Below the pieces are notes generated by a model. That model saw only the letters and a program-made list of their open reading frames with translations, ran no database searches and was not told the origin of the DNA. Of a DNA stretch of 64,000 nucleotides, positions 21,860-34,886 are shown one piece after another (position 1 is the stretch's first letter; each line of letters opens with the position of its first letter). Both the position numbers and the translations under genes were made by a program. The stretch lies in NCBI GenBank assembly GCA_964545715.1, contig CAZJHX010000009.1, positions 1 to 64,000 on the forward strand, written 5' to 3'. This DNA comes from CAZJHX01 sp964545715 (GTDB lineage Bacteria; Myxococcota_A; UBA9042; GCA-2863065).

Positions 21860-22423
21860 ACAGCACAATCCGTGAGGTGACTGTTGACGGTCGGTGGCGG
21901 GGGCTCTCCCTCCACCGCGGGTTTGCCGCCGGTGCGGTGGCAGTCAAGGCACCAGCCCATGGTGAGCGGCGCGTGCTGCTCGACCCGGCCCATGCTCTCC
22001 ACCGGACCGTGGCACTGCTGGCACGCCAAGCCGGCACGTACGTGCGGCTGGTGGTTGAAGTACGCGTGGTCGGGCAGGTTGTGTACGCGCACCCACTCGA
22101 TCGGCTTCTTAGCCTCGATAGCGGCGACGACCTTCTGTACTTCCACGTGGTCGGTCTTGACCTGCTTGTGGCAGTTCATGCAGACGCTGGCCGGTGGGAT
22201 GCCGGCGTAGCGGCCCCGGTCGGCGCCGAAGTGGCAGTATTGACAGGGGATTTGCAGACCGCCCGCGTGGACCGCGTGGCTGTACGCGATCGGCTGGCTG
22301 GGCGCGTACCCCTGATTGGCCCGGGCGCGGGGGGGGGGCCGCGTACCCTTGTGGGGGCGGCGCGCCGCCCCCCCACAACAACGTCAAAGCGCCAACGAAG
22401 AAGAGCGTGTGTCGGTTCAGCAT
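21847..22423 (-). CDS. actA: Alternative complex III pentaheme cytochrome ActA, frame broken in a poly-C tract
   Basis: The start ATG at 22423 (MLNRHTLFFVGALTLLW, a signal peptide) overlaps the narK stop. The mature part, in another frame, begins NQGYAPSQPIAYSHAVHAGG and carries five heme c sites: CQYCH, CMNCH, CQQCH, CLDCH and CAVCH. The two parts are separated by a run of ten C on the coding strand (22329-22338 as G on plus). Removing one base restores a 191-residue protein. The pentaheme pattern and position before actB match ActA, the membrane-attached periplasmic cytochrome of alternative complex III. An assembly or sequencing indel is more likely than a true pseudogene because all downstream residues are conserved. 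Confidence 0.85.
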
Positions 22424-24045
22424 GAGATCTCCGCGTTCTTGCGGGCATAGAACCACCAGTTGAGAGCCAGGCAGGTCGCGTAGTAGACCGCGAAGCCGTA
22501 GAGCGCGTACTGCGGGGTGCCGGCCTTGATCTGGGTCGCGAAGATCTTCGGGATCAGATACGCGCCGTACGCCGCGATAGCCGACGTCCAGCCGAGCACG
22601 GGACCGCGCTTGTCCTTGTCGAAGATCACGCCGATCATACGGAAGGTTGAGCCGTTGCCGATTCCCGTCGTCGCGAACAAGAGGATGAACAGCAGCAAGA
22701 ACGGCATGAAGTACTGCTGCGGATCGGGCGACTGCATGGCCAGCTGCACGTAGTAGCCGGCGCCGATGGTGGCGCCGATCATGATGATGGTGTCCCAGTG
22801 GGTGACCCTGGCCCCGCCGAGCTTGTCGGAGAGCCAACCGCCGAGCGGCCGGATGAGGGCGCCGACGCCCGCGCCGATCCAGATGTAGCCGGCCGATTTC
22901 AGGCCCGTCATCTGTCCCGCGTTGGGGCCGACCGCGATGACGCCGAAGACGTCATCGATCAGCTTTGGAAAGGCGTTGGCGTACCCGATGAACGACCCGA
23001 AGGTCATCACGTACAGATAGGTCATCACCCAGTTATGCTTGTCGCTGAAGATGGAGAACTGCTTCTCCAACGGGTCCTTGATCGCCTTGGGCGTCAGGAA
23101 CTTCATCCCGCCCAGCGTGATGGCCACCGCTACGAGCACGATCAAGAAGGTCTTGATCAAGACCGGGAAGCCACCCCATGGGATGATCAGCAGAAAGATG
23201 CCGACTGCGGCGCCGACGTATCCCAAGAAGGTGAGCCACAGGTACTTGCCGACCGCCACCGGCGTCGGCCCGTGATCGTGGAACGGCAGGTTGTTCATGA
23301 ATATGAATGCAAGCAGCGCGCACGTGCCCAGGATCGGGACCCATACCAGACCGGCGTTCTGGATCCACATGGTGACCGTGCCGCCGTCTTTGGCGAACGT
23401 GTAGGGGTCGCCGCCGATGCCGCCGAACATCCCGAACGTGATGACCCACGGGATCAGGAACTGCATGACGCTGACGCCCAGGTTGCCCAGCCCGGCGTTG
23501 AGCCCCAGTGCCAACCCCTGCATCTTCTTGGGGAAGAAGAAGCTGATGTTGGACATGGACGAGGCAAATGCGCCGCCACCGACCCCGGAGAACGACGCCA
23601 GGATGATGAACACGTAGAAGGGTGTTGTGTGGTCCTGCAGCCCGATCCCGGCGCCAAGCGCCGGGAGGATGAGCAGCAGCGTGGTCATGAACTTGACGTT
23701 GCGGCCGCCGCAGATGGCGATCATGAAAGAGTTGGGGATTCGCAGGGTGGCGCCCGCCAGGCCCGCGACAGCCGGCAGGGTGAAGAGCAGAGCGCGGTAC
23801 GCCTTCTCCTCGTACGGCTGTCCGTCGTTCATGAAGGTGAAGTTGAAGAGCTCGCCACCGGAGCCGAAGTGCAGCTTCTGGATGTACTTGGCGACCATGC
23901 CCCAGTAGATCCAGACCGCGAAGCCGAGCAGCAGGTTGGGGATCGACACCCACAGGTTGCGGTTGGCGACCTTCTTGCCGGTCTCCTCCCAATACTGTTC
24001 GTTGTCGGGATCCCAGCCTTCGAGTGGATGTGGTTTCTCAGCCAT
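22417..24045 (-). CDS. narK: NarK-family nitrate/nitrite transporter
   Basis: 542 residues. The start is taken at ATG 24045 (MAEKPHPLEGW), five bases after the narI stop. The N-terminal WDPDNEQYWEETGKK followed by RNLWVSIPNLLLGFAVWIYW is the pattern of E. coli NarK/NarU-type carriers. Twelve helices are evident, with conserved TLRIPNSF and ALIRPLGGWLSDKLGG segments holding the putative substrate-binding arginines. A third segment, GLALGLNAGLGNLG, is the nitrate-signature glycine helix. It would import nitrate and/or export nitrite for the cytoplasmic-facing NarG. The cluster encodes a second, different NarK (hemerythrin-fused), so the pair may divide nitrate uptake and nitrate/nitrite exchange. 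Confidence 0.93.
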   Translation of the reverse strand: MAEKPHPLEGWDPDNEQYWEETGKKVANRNLWVSIPNLLLGFAVWIYWGMVAKYIQKLHFGSGGELFNFTFMNDGQPYEEKAYRALLFTLPAVAGLAGATLRIPNSFMIAICGGRNVKFMTTLLLILPALGAGIGLQDHTTPFYVFIILASFSGVGGGAFASSMSNISFFFPKKMQGLALGLNAGLGNLGVSVMQFLIPWVITFGMFGGIGGDPYTFAKDGGTVTMWIQNAGLVWVPILGTCALLAFIFMNNLPFHDHGPTPVAVGKYLWLTFLGYVGAAVGIFLLIIPWGGFPVLIKTFLIVLVAVAITLGGMKFLTPKAIKDPLEKQFSIFSDKHNWVMTYLYVMTFGSFIGYANAFPKLIDDVFGVIAVGPNAGQMTGLKSAGYIWIGAGVGALIRPLGGWLSDKLGGARVTHWDTIIMIGATIGAGYYVQLAMQSPDPQQYFMPFLLLFILLFATTGIGNGSTFRMIGVIFDKDKRGPVLGWTSAIAAYGAYLIPKIFATQIKAGTPQYALYGFAVYYATCLALNWWFYARKNAEISC

Positions 24046-24050
24046 TGGTC

Positions 24051-24737
24051 TCAGGCTCCCGTGCCTCGGCCCTGCTTCTTGTTCCAGATCACGACCTGGA
24101 CGGGACGCCACAGGTACGGAATGGGCGCGACGAGCGCATGCACCAGCCGCGTGAAGGCGAAGAGACCGATCAGGATCCAGGCGCCGATGATGTGCAGTCG
24201 CGCGGCCAGAGGCAGCTCAGCGACCCGTTGGATGTCGGGCGAGAACTCGAAGATGGACCACAGGTACGGGACCGCCGTGTGCGTGTACCAGGCGCTGCCC
24301 CAGGTCAGTGTCAGGGCAACCCAGATGCCGGTGCCGATCTGCAGCAGCAGCGCGACGAAGACGACGACGTCCATCTTGCTGGTGTTGACCTGCAGGCGCG
24401 ACGAGCTCAGCCGGCGCGCGATGAGCCCGATGAGCCCGATCAGGCAGAGCAGCGCGGCGATGAGCGCCGTCGACTCCAAAATAAAGAGGCGCACCGGCAC
24501 CGACGTGAACATGGTCACGTGGCGCGGGAACAAGAACCCGATCAGATGCCCGAAGAACAGCGTCAGAATGCCCAGGTGGAACGGCACCGAGCCCCAGAAC
24601 AGCTTCTTGGTCTCTAGAAACTGTGACGACAGGCTGGAGAACGTAAACGGGTTGTTGCGGTACCGATGGATGGAGACCACCAGAAACAGCACCATCGCGA
24701 CGTAGGGCAGGGCCCCGAACAGCAGCAGATCAAGCAT
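24051..24737 (-). CDS. narI: Respiratory nitrate reductase gamma subunit NarI (cytochrome b)
   Basis: 228 residues, the normal NarI length, with five membrane helices. The heme b ligands are visible as paired histidines in helix 2 (His54 and His64 in VPFHLGILTLFFGH) and helix 5 (RLHIIGAWILIGLFAFTRLVH). NarI oxidises quinol on the periplasmic side and passes electrons through two b hemes to NarH. The start overlaps the narJ end by 8 bp. Confidence 0.95.
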   Translation of the reverse strand: MLDLLLFGALPYVAMVLFLVVSIHRYRNNPFTFSSLSSQFLETKKLFWGSVPFHLGILTLFFGHLIGFLFPRHVTMFTSVPVRLFILESTALIAALLCLIGLIGLIARRLSSSRLQVNTSKMDVVVFVALLLQIGTGIWVALTLTWGSAWYTHTAVPYLWSIFEFSPDIQRVAELPLAARLHIIGAWILIGLFAFTRLVHALVAPIPYLWRPVQVVIWNKKQGRGTGA

Positions 24738-25374
24738 GGACGGCCCTCCGTTGGTTTCGCTGTGCTTTCTTCAGGGCATCCAGCGGCACCATGCTCTCCG
24801 GCGGCGTCTTTGGATCGCGCGTCGGGAACATGTCGGCGGGGATGCACTCGGTGTCGAACGCCTTCTCCAGCACGGCCGGTAGCGCCCGGAGTACAGCGGC
24901 CCACGGCGACTTGTTCTCGCCGAGCTCGCCGTTCATTCGCACCAGTGACGGGAGTACGGCGTGGCTGATGAGCAGCTGTGCCTCTTCGTGGTCCTGGATG
25001 CGCGCCGCCAGCCGCAGCACGCACGGCAGGTAGTCCGGGAGATCCTCGGGCGGCGGCTGCCCGATCTTGCGCAGCTCACCGACGAGCCCGGCCATGAACG
25101 CGCCGCGCTCGTACTGCTCACCGAAGAGGTGGTAGCCGATGTTGAGCGTGCACACCGGCGACAGATCGAAGAGCTGTGAGTATTGCTCTTCGATGCGGCC
25201 GATCGGTGTGACGGTGGCGTAGGCGTGCAGGGCGTCCAGCGCCTCGCGCAGCTCCTGAGCGTCTTCGGGACACTCACGGACTGCGTCGCGGCACTCTTGC
25301 CGGCTGGCCAGGGTGGGGTACTCGATGACGTCGGCGACGCCGTCCAGGAACGGATGGTTGTTGGTGACTTGCAT
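24730..25374 (-). CDS. narJ: Nitrate reductase assembly chaperone NarJ
   Basis: 214 residues of the TorD/DmsD/NarJ helical chaperone family, slightly shorter than E. coli NarJ (236). The family-like segments are EEQYSQLFDLSPVCTLNIGYHLFGE and YLPCVLRLAARI. NarJ binds the NarG N-terminus and supports Mo-cofactor insertion and membrane docking, and is not part of the final enzyme. It begins 3 bp after the narH stop. Confidence 0.92.
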   Translation of the reverse strand: MQVTNNHPFLDGVADVIEYPTLASRQECRDAVRECPEDAQELREALDALHAYATVTPIGRIEEQYSQLFDLSPVCTLNIGYHLFGEQYERGAFMAGLVGELRKIGQPPPEDLPDYLPCVLRLAARIQDHEEAQLLISHAVLPSLVRMNGELGENKSPWAAVLRALPAVLEKAFDTECIPADMFPTRDPKTPPESMVPLDALKKAQRNQRRAVHA

Positions 25375-25377
25375 GAT

Positions 25378-30499
<5,122 letters not shown>

Positions 30500-30503
<4 letters not shown>

Positions 30504-31396
30504 GCGATGGCCTCCGGGGGTCGCGTGAGAGGTTTGCGTACGCCGCGCAGACGGCGCGACCAGGCCGCGTTCAGCAGCGCCAGAGCCAGAAGGGCCCCGA
30601 GGATGCCGACGAGCAGCAGGCTCAATGAGTCGCCCGCCACCGGCTCCCGGCGATTGGCGTCATAAAGGAAAGCGCGCAGGGCAAAGACCTCGGTCTCCGC
30701 CAGCGGGTGGTCTGTAAAGACCTTGTTCATCAGGGGGAACGCCGGGTTGCGCAGCGCCGCATCCAGCCCTTCGTCACCCAGCCGGGCGAACACGTTCGTC
30801 AGGTCCTTGGCCAGCTCGCCGCCGGGGATGAAGCCGCCAACGCCTTGCACCGTGTGGCACGCTACGCACGGCGGCGCCCCGTTCTCCAGGCGCGTGTGCC
30901 CGAGGAAGAGCGCCTCGCCCGCGTCGAAGTCGGCCTGCACCGCCTTTGTCACCGGCGTAAAGGCCGGCGAGAGGTTGCAGGTCTGAGTGGAACAGCGCTC
31001 GATGATCTCCACCATGGCGGTGGCCTCTTCATCGCTCAGCCCCAGATCGGGCATCCGCACGTTGTTGTACTCCTTGACCATGGCGCGTGCGTCCGGGTCG
31101 CTGTCCAACATCGAGCTCGGTGTTTGGATGAAGCGCTTCAGCCAGGCCGCGTCGCGGCGCTGGTGGGCGTTCTTCAGGTCGGGACCCACGCGCTTGCCCT
31201 TGCCGACGGTGTGGCAGGACGCACACTTGCGACCGAACAACGCCTCCATCGGGTCCTGGGGTTTGGCCTCAGCGGCCGGCGCCTGTGCGGCTTCCGGGGT
31301 CGCCTCAGGGGTGGTCGGTTGGGCGGCGTCCTGTGCGAACGCTACCTGAAACGGGATGATTAGCAGGCTGACTGTGAGCCAAGCAAACGTGCGCAC
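30500..31396 (-). CDS. Membrane-anchored diheme cytochrome c, first gene of the nar-act operon
   Basis: 298 residues. The start is GTG at 31396 with GAGGAGG six bases upstream, which gives a normal signal peptide (MRTFAWLTVSLLIIPFQVAFA); the longer ATG frame would add an unlikely leader. An Ala/Pro-rich linker precedes two c-type heme sites, CASCHTVGKG and CVACHTVQGV, and a single C-terminal helix (LLLVGILGALLALALLNAAW) anchors it. Placement before narG recalls the diheme NarC of Thermus nar operons; whether it is orthologous is not established here. It could pick up electrons from alternative complex III or NarI and hand them to periplasmic reductases. Confidence 0.88.
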
Positions 31397-31428
31397 TTGA
31401 TTCCTCCTCGTGCTCGCATGCGGTAGGA

Positions 31429-31443
31429 GCAAGAGGTGTGCCG
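31429..31443 (-). promoter_or_regulatory. Sigma-54 promoter of the nar-act operon
   Basis: Minus-strand CGGCACA-CCTC-TTGC matches the -24/-12 consensus TGGCACG-N4-TTGC in the essential GG and GC at exact spacing, with differences only at the flanking first and seventh positions. The predicted transcript would begin near 31417, about 20 bases before the GTG start and just ahead of its GAGGAGG site. An NtrC-type activator is encoded immediately upstream. Confidence 0.75.
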
Positions 31444-31451
31444 CTCAATGA

Positions 31452-31464
31452 TATCAACGCTTTA
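31452..31464 (+). promoter_or_regulatory. IHF-like site between enhancer and promoter
   Basis: TATCAACGCTTTA fits the IHF consensus WATCAANNNNTTR at every specified position. It lies about 35-47 bases upstream of the predicted start, where IHF bends DNA at many sigma-54 promoters. It sits beside a short TGATATCA palindrome. Confidence 0.55.
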
Positions 31465-31494
31465 CATGGCGATCCTGACAGCCGTCATAGGTTC

Positions 31495-31514
31495 CACTCT
31501 CAGAATTGAGAGTG
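31495..31514. promoter_or_regulatory. Palindromic enhancer-like site (putative response-regulator binding site)
   Basis: Two perfect 8-base arms, CACTCTCA and TGAGAGTG, are separated by four bases. The site is centred roughly 88 bases upstream of the predicted sigma-54 start, a normal distance for an NtrC-type activator. A further half-site TGAGAGTC occurs about 25 bases beyond it, within the end of the regulator gene. Binding by the adjacent response regulator is inference. Confidence 0.6.
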
Positions 31515-31526
31515 CGCGATCCGGGC

Positions 31527-32888
31527 CTACACGCAGATCTGAGAGTCTTGCGATGCCACGCCTTTGAGGCCCAGCTTTTCCAGGCGCCGATACAGGGTGG
31601 CCGGCGAGATGCCCAGCTCGGCGGCGGCACGCTCGCGGTTGCCTTCGCACAGGCGCAGGACCAAGGCGATGTGGCTGCGTTCGAAGCGGTCGACGGCGTC
31701 TTGAAGTTGAAGCGCGCCGGCGCTCTCGCGGATGTCGGGGGGGAGGTGCTCCAGGCCGATCCAGCGGTCGTCGCTGACGATCAGCGCGCGCTCCAGCACG
31801 TTGGAGAGCTCGCGGACGTTGCCCCGCCAGGGATGCCGGCAGAGCGCACGCATCGCCTCTCCGGCGACCGAGGCCGGAACGCCCCGCGAGTGGCGGGCGA
31901 GCAGGTGCTGGATCAGCAAGGGGATGTCGTCCGGGCGCTCGCGCAGTGGCGGCACATCGATGCACACCACGTTGAGCCGGTAAAACAGGTCCCGGCGGAA
32001 CTCGCCTTTTTCCACCATCGCCGGCAGGTCGCGATTTGTGGCGGCGATGATCCGCGCCTCGAACGGTACCGGCAGGTCGCTGCCCAGCGGCCGGACCTCG
32101 TGCACCTCCAGCGCGCGCAGCAGCTTGGCCTGCACCGGCAGCGCCAGCTCACCGACCTCGTCCAGGAAGACCGTGCCTTTGCCGGCGGCGCGCAGAATGC
32201 CGTCGCGTCGCTGCTCAGCTCCGGTGAACGCCCCGCGCTCATGTCCGAAGAGCTGGCTCTCAGCCATGTTTTCGGGGATGGCGCCGAGATTGATGGCCAG
32301 GAACGGCTGCTCGGAGTTTTCCGATTGGTTGTGGATCGCCCGCGCTACGACCTCTTTTCCCGTGCCGGTCTCGCCCGCGATCAGCACGGTCGCGCTGGCG
32401 CCGGCAGCCCGTTGCACCCAGCCCATGACCCGCTTCATGCCCTCGGACTCCGCGACTACGGCCGTGGTCTTGCGCTGCGCCAACAGCGCTCGCCGCAACG
32501 ACGCGTTTTCGCGAATCAGCGCGCGCTGATCCAAAAGGCCGCGCACCTTGCGTACCATCTCCTCGAGGATCAGCGGCTTCAGCAGATAGTCGTGGGCGCC
32601 CAGTCGCAGCGCCTCAATGGCCGAGTCTACGGACGCGAACGCCGTGATCAGCAGGACGCACAGCTCCTGATCCAGCAGATGCGCGCGCCGGATGACCTCC
32701 AGCCCGTCCATGTTGGGCAGCCTCAGGTCCGTGATCAGCAGCGAAAACGGCTCGGACTGAAGGCGCTCCAGCGCTTCTTCCCCGCTCGCCGTCGCCACGA
32801 CCTCGTAGCCCTGACGGCGCAGATAGCGGGACAGTGCGTCGCGCTGGGCGCGCTCGTCCTCGACGATCAGTAGGCGTTCAGTGGACAT
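31527..32888 (-). CDS. NtrC-type sigma-54-dependent response regulator
   Basis: 453 residues in the usual three-domain order. The receiver has Asp54 in LLITDLRLPNMDG as phospho-acceptor and a conserved K in LLKPL. The central AAA+ domain has Walker A GETGTGKE, the sigma-54 contact loop GAFTGA and an arginine-finger segment FRRDLFYRLNV. A C-terminal Fis-type helix-turn-helix follows (RERAAAELGISPATLYRRLEKL). It overlaps the kinase gene by 11 bp. It lies directly upstream of, and in the same direction as, a sigma-54 promoter with a palindromic site, so it very probably activates the nar-act operon. Confidence 0.95.
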   Translation of the reverse strand: MSTERLLIVEDERAQRDALSRYLRRQGYEVVATASGEEALERLQSEPFSLLITDLRLPNMDGLEVIRRAHLLDQELCVLLITAFASVDSAIEALRLGAHDYLLKPLILEEMVRKVRGLLDQRALIRENASLRRALLAQRKTTAVVAESEGMKRVMGWVQRAAGASATVLIAGETGTGKEVVARAIHNQSENSEQPFLAINLGAIPENMAESQLFGHERGAFTGAEQRRDGILRAAGKGTVFLDEVGELALPVQAKLLRALEVHEVRPLGSDLPVPFEARIIAATNRDLPAMVEKGEFRRDLFYRLNVVCIDVPPLRERPDDIPLLIQHLLARHSRGVPASVAGEAMRALCRHPWRGNVRELSNVLERALIVSDDRWIGLEHLPPDIRESAGALQLQDAVDRFERSHIALVLRLCEGNRERAAAELGISPATLYRRLEKLGLKGVASQDSQICV

Positions 32889-34101
32889 GGCTGTACTCCC
32901 CGAGGCGTTCGGCCGGTACTGTGGCGACCGCCGGCAGCGTCAAAACACACGTGGTCCCCTTGCCGGCTGCGCTGTGTAGCTCGAGCTCGCCGCCCGCCGA
33001 TCGCACGATGTCGCGACAGATGCTCAGCCCCAGCCCGGTGCCCTGGCCCTCGCCCTTGGTCGTGAAGAGCGGCTCGAAACAGCGCTCCAGAACCTGCCGC
33101 GGCATCCCCGTCCCCGTGTCGCGGATCCGCAGGGCGACACGATCGCCGATCGGGCGGCTGTCCACGCGCAGTGAGCCTCCGTCAGGCATCGCATCCAGCG
33201 CGTTGATCATCAGGTTCAGGACGACTTGCACCAGATGGTCCTCCACCATACACACGGGCGGCGCCTCGGCGTCCGCGTGAATCTCCACGTCCACGGTCTG
33301 CAGGCGGCTGTCGTGTCGTATCAGGCGCATGGCGTCCTCGACGACGGCGTTTACAGACACCAGCGTCTCCGAGTCTCGCCGGCGCCGCGCAAAGTTCACC
33401 ATCTCCTGCAGAATGCGGCGCAGCCGTCCGACCTCTTGTCGAACGGCGCGCACGTCTGCGGTCGCCTCATCACTCAGCGACCCGTCATCCAGCAGCTCCA
33501 TATGCATGGCGATAGCGCTCAGCGGGTTGCCCATGTCGTGCGCGATACCCGCTGCCAGCAGCCCGAACGCCGCCATCTTCTCCTGGTGGATCAGGCGTGC
33601 CTGCAGCTTCCGCTGCTCGGTGATGACCTGCTCGACCATCACGGCGAAGGTCTGCCCGTCGGGCATCTCGACGCGGTGGAAGTCAACGGACAGCACCTCT
33701 CCCGTGCGTGGGTCCGTGCGCTGCGTAGCCGTGGAGTGTTGCAGTCCCGAGTCCATCACCTGCTGCAGCGCGCACTTGCCGCACTGACTTGGCGCGCAGC
33801 CGCCCATCACGTCGCCGCAGGTCTGGCCGACCATCTGTCTATCGTGGACCTGCTCGGCCACGTTGTTTGCGCGTACGACCTCGCGCCGCTCGTTCAGAAC
33901 CAGCAACGCCGTGGGCAGGTTGTTGGTGAGGCTGTCCAAGAGGTGAGTGGCGTTGGCGGCGGCCGCCCGCTCTGCTCCCAACTCCGATACGAGCGCGTCC
34001 CGTTCCCGACGGAAACGACGTACCAGCGCCAGCAAACCGAGCGTGGCTCCGACGGCGCACGCCAGGGTGACTTTCAGCGCGATCCATGCTTCCTGGGACA
34101 A
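32878..34101 (-). CDS. Sensor histidine kinase with cysteine-rich PAS-like domain
   Basis: 407 residues from TTG at 34101, preferred because GGAGG lies five bases upstream and it puts a single helix (VTLACAVGATLGLLALV) at the N-terminus; a longer frame would overlap the upstream gene by 71 bp. The PAS-like sensor (about 50-160) contains a tight group Cys95, Cys102, Cys107, Cys110 (GQTCGDVMGGCAPSQCGKC), plausible for metal, Fe-S or thiol redox sensing. The kinase core has His188 (AHDMGNP), an N box (LMINALDAMPDGG) and G boxes (DTGTGM, GQGTGLGLS), as in NtrB-like kinases. It partners with the overlapping response regulator. The signal is unknown; nitrate, NO or redox state are candidates from context. 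Confidence 0.9.
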   Translation of the reverse strand: MSQEAWIALKVTLACAVGATLGLLALVRRFRRERDALVSELGAERAAAANATHLLDSLTNNLPTALLVLNERREVVRANNVAEQVHDRQMVGQTCGDVMGGCAPSQCGKCALQQVMDSGLQHSTATQRTDPRTGEVLSVDFHRVEMPDGQTFAVMVEQVITEQRKLQARLIHQEKMAAFGLLAAGIAHDMGNPLSAIAMHMELLDDGSLSDEATADVRAVRQEVGRLRRILQEMVNFARRRRDSETLVSVNAVVEDAMRLIRHDSRLQTVDVEIHADAEAPPVCMVEDHLVQVVLNLMINALDAMPDGGSLRVDSRPIGDRVALRIRDTGTGMPRQVLERCFEPLFTTKGEGQGTGLGLSICRDIVRSAGGELELHSAAGKGTTCVLTLPAVATVPAERLGEYSHVH

Positions 34102-34168
34102 TATGTCCTCCAATCGGACCCCCTGTGGGGTGATTCGCCCCGATAAGTCGCTCAGGCGTTGACCCGGC

Positions 34169-34852
34169 TCAGTGGTTGTCGAACGCCGGGAAAAGCACGT
34201 GGCTCTCCAAGTGGATGTGACGGCGCGTCTCCAGGTCAAACAGACGCAGCGTGTCCCACAGCGCGGTCACGCTGCGGCAAGCGCCCTCGGGCGGCGTGAA
34301 CTTGTCGGTCAGCTGGGTGATCGCATCCAGCCCCGCCCCCGCGTCCTCGTGCTCCGCCGCCATCACCGCCAGCGGGCCGTCCAGAGGTGGACCCTGCGAA
34401 CCAGCGAGCATCGCCTGCATCATGGGAAACAACACCACCTCCTCCTTTCGGAAGTGGCTCGTCAGCTCTCGCGCCAACCCAAACCACGCCTCCGCAAGGT
34501 CCGGCACCAGCTGGCCCCAGCGCTCGCCGTGCACGCGCAGCACCTTCTCCATCAGTGTGCTGATCTGGTCCATCAGCGCGTATCCGCCGGCGTGGTAGCG
34601 CTCCAGCAGGTGCTCGATCAGCGCCTCCGCGGGTTCCGCGCTCCAGTCCACCGTATCCGGCTCAGACCGCTTCAGCGCAGCGTTCAGGTCGGCCTGCACG
34701 TGGTCCGCCTGCAGCTCCAGGCGCTCACATGCAGCACCCAGCTGCTCATCACCGTGGCAGCAGAAGTCGATTCCATATTGTTGAAAGACATTGGCCGTGG
34801 CGGGATAGCTCGCCACGATACCAGCAACCGTCATAGTTCCGTCGATACTCAT
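34169..34852 (-). CDS. scdA: Iron-sulfur cluster repair di-iron protein (RIC/ScdA/YtfE family)
   Basis: 227 residues. The N-terminal ScdA_N domain has the TVAGIVASYPATANVFQQYG start and the GIDFCCHG motif. The C-terminal hemerythrin-like domain shows the di-iron ligand pattern: ERYH, HFRKEE, AEHEDAG and HIHLESHVLFP. Family members repair Fe-S clusters after NO or peroxide damage and can act on NO. Location upstream of the sensor kinase pair points to nitrosative stress generated during nitrate respiration. The gap to the kinase start is 67 bp. Confidence 0.93.
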   Translation of the reverse strand: MSIDGTMTVAGIVASYPATANVFQQYGIDFCCHGDEQLGAACERLELQADHVQADLNAALKRSEPDTVDWSAEPAEALIEHLLERYHAGGYALMDQISTLMEKVLRVHGERWGQLVPDLAEAWFGLARELTSHFRKEEVVLFPMMQAMLAGSQGPPLDGPLAVMAAEHEDAGAGLDAITQLTDKFTPPEGACRSVTALWDTLRLFDLETRRHIHLESHVLFPAFDNH

Positions 34853-34886
34853 GGGGAGTGGTACTGCATGCTCTGGGCCAACGCGG

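Noticed and set aside
22417..22423. actA as a true pseudogene
   Set aside because: All five heme motifs and the downstream act genes are intact, and the only defect is one base in a ten-base homopolymer, so an error or slippage is more likely.
31449..31462. FNR box (TTGAT-N4-ATCAA) in the nar-act leader
   Set aside because: TTGATATCATTGAG has only one good half-site; the region is better explained by an IHF consensus and a short palindrome.
34101..34239. Longer N-terminus of the histidine kinase
   Set aside because: It would overlap the Fe-S repair gene by 71 bp and has an Arg/Thr/Ser-rich leader; the TTG at 34101 has a GGAGG at ideal distance and begins just before the membrane helix.
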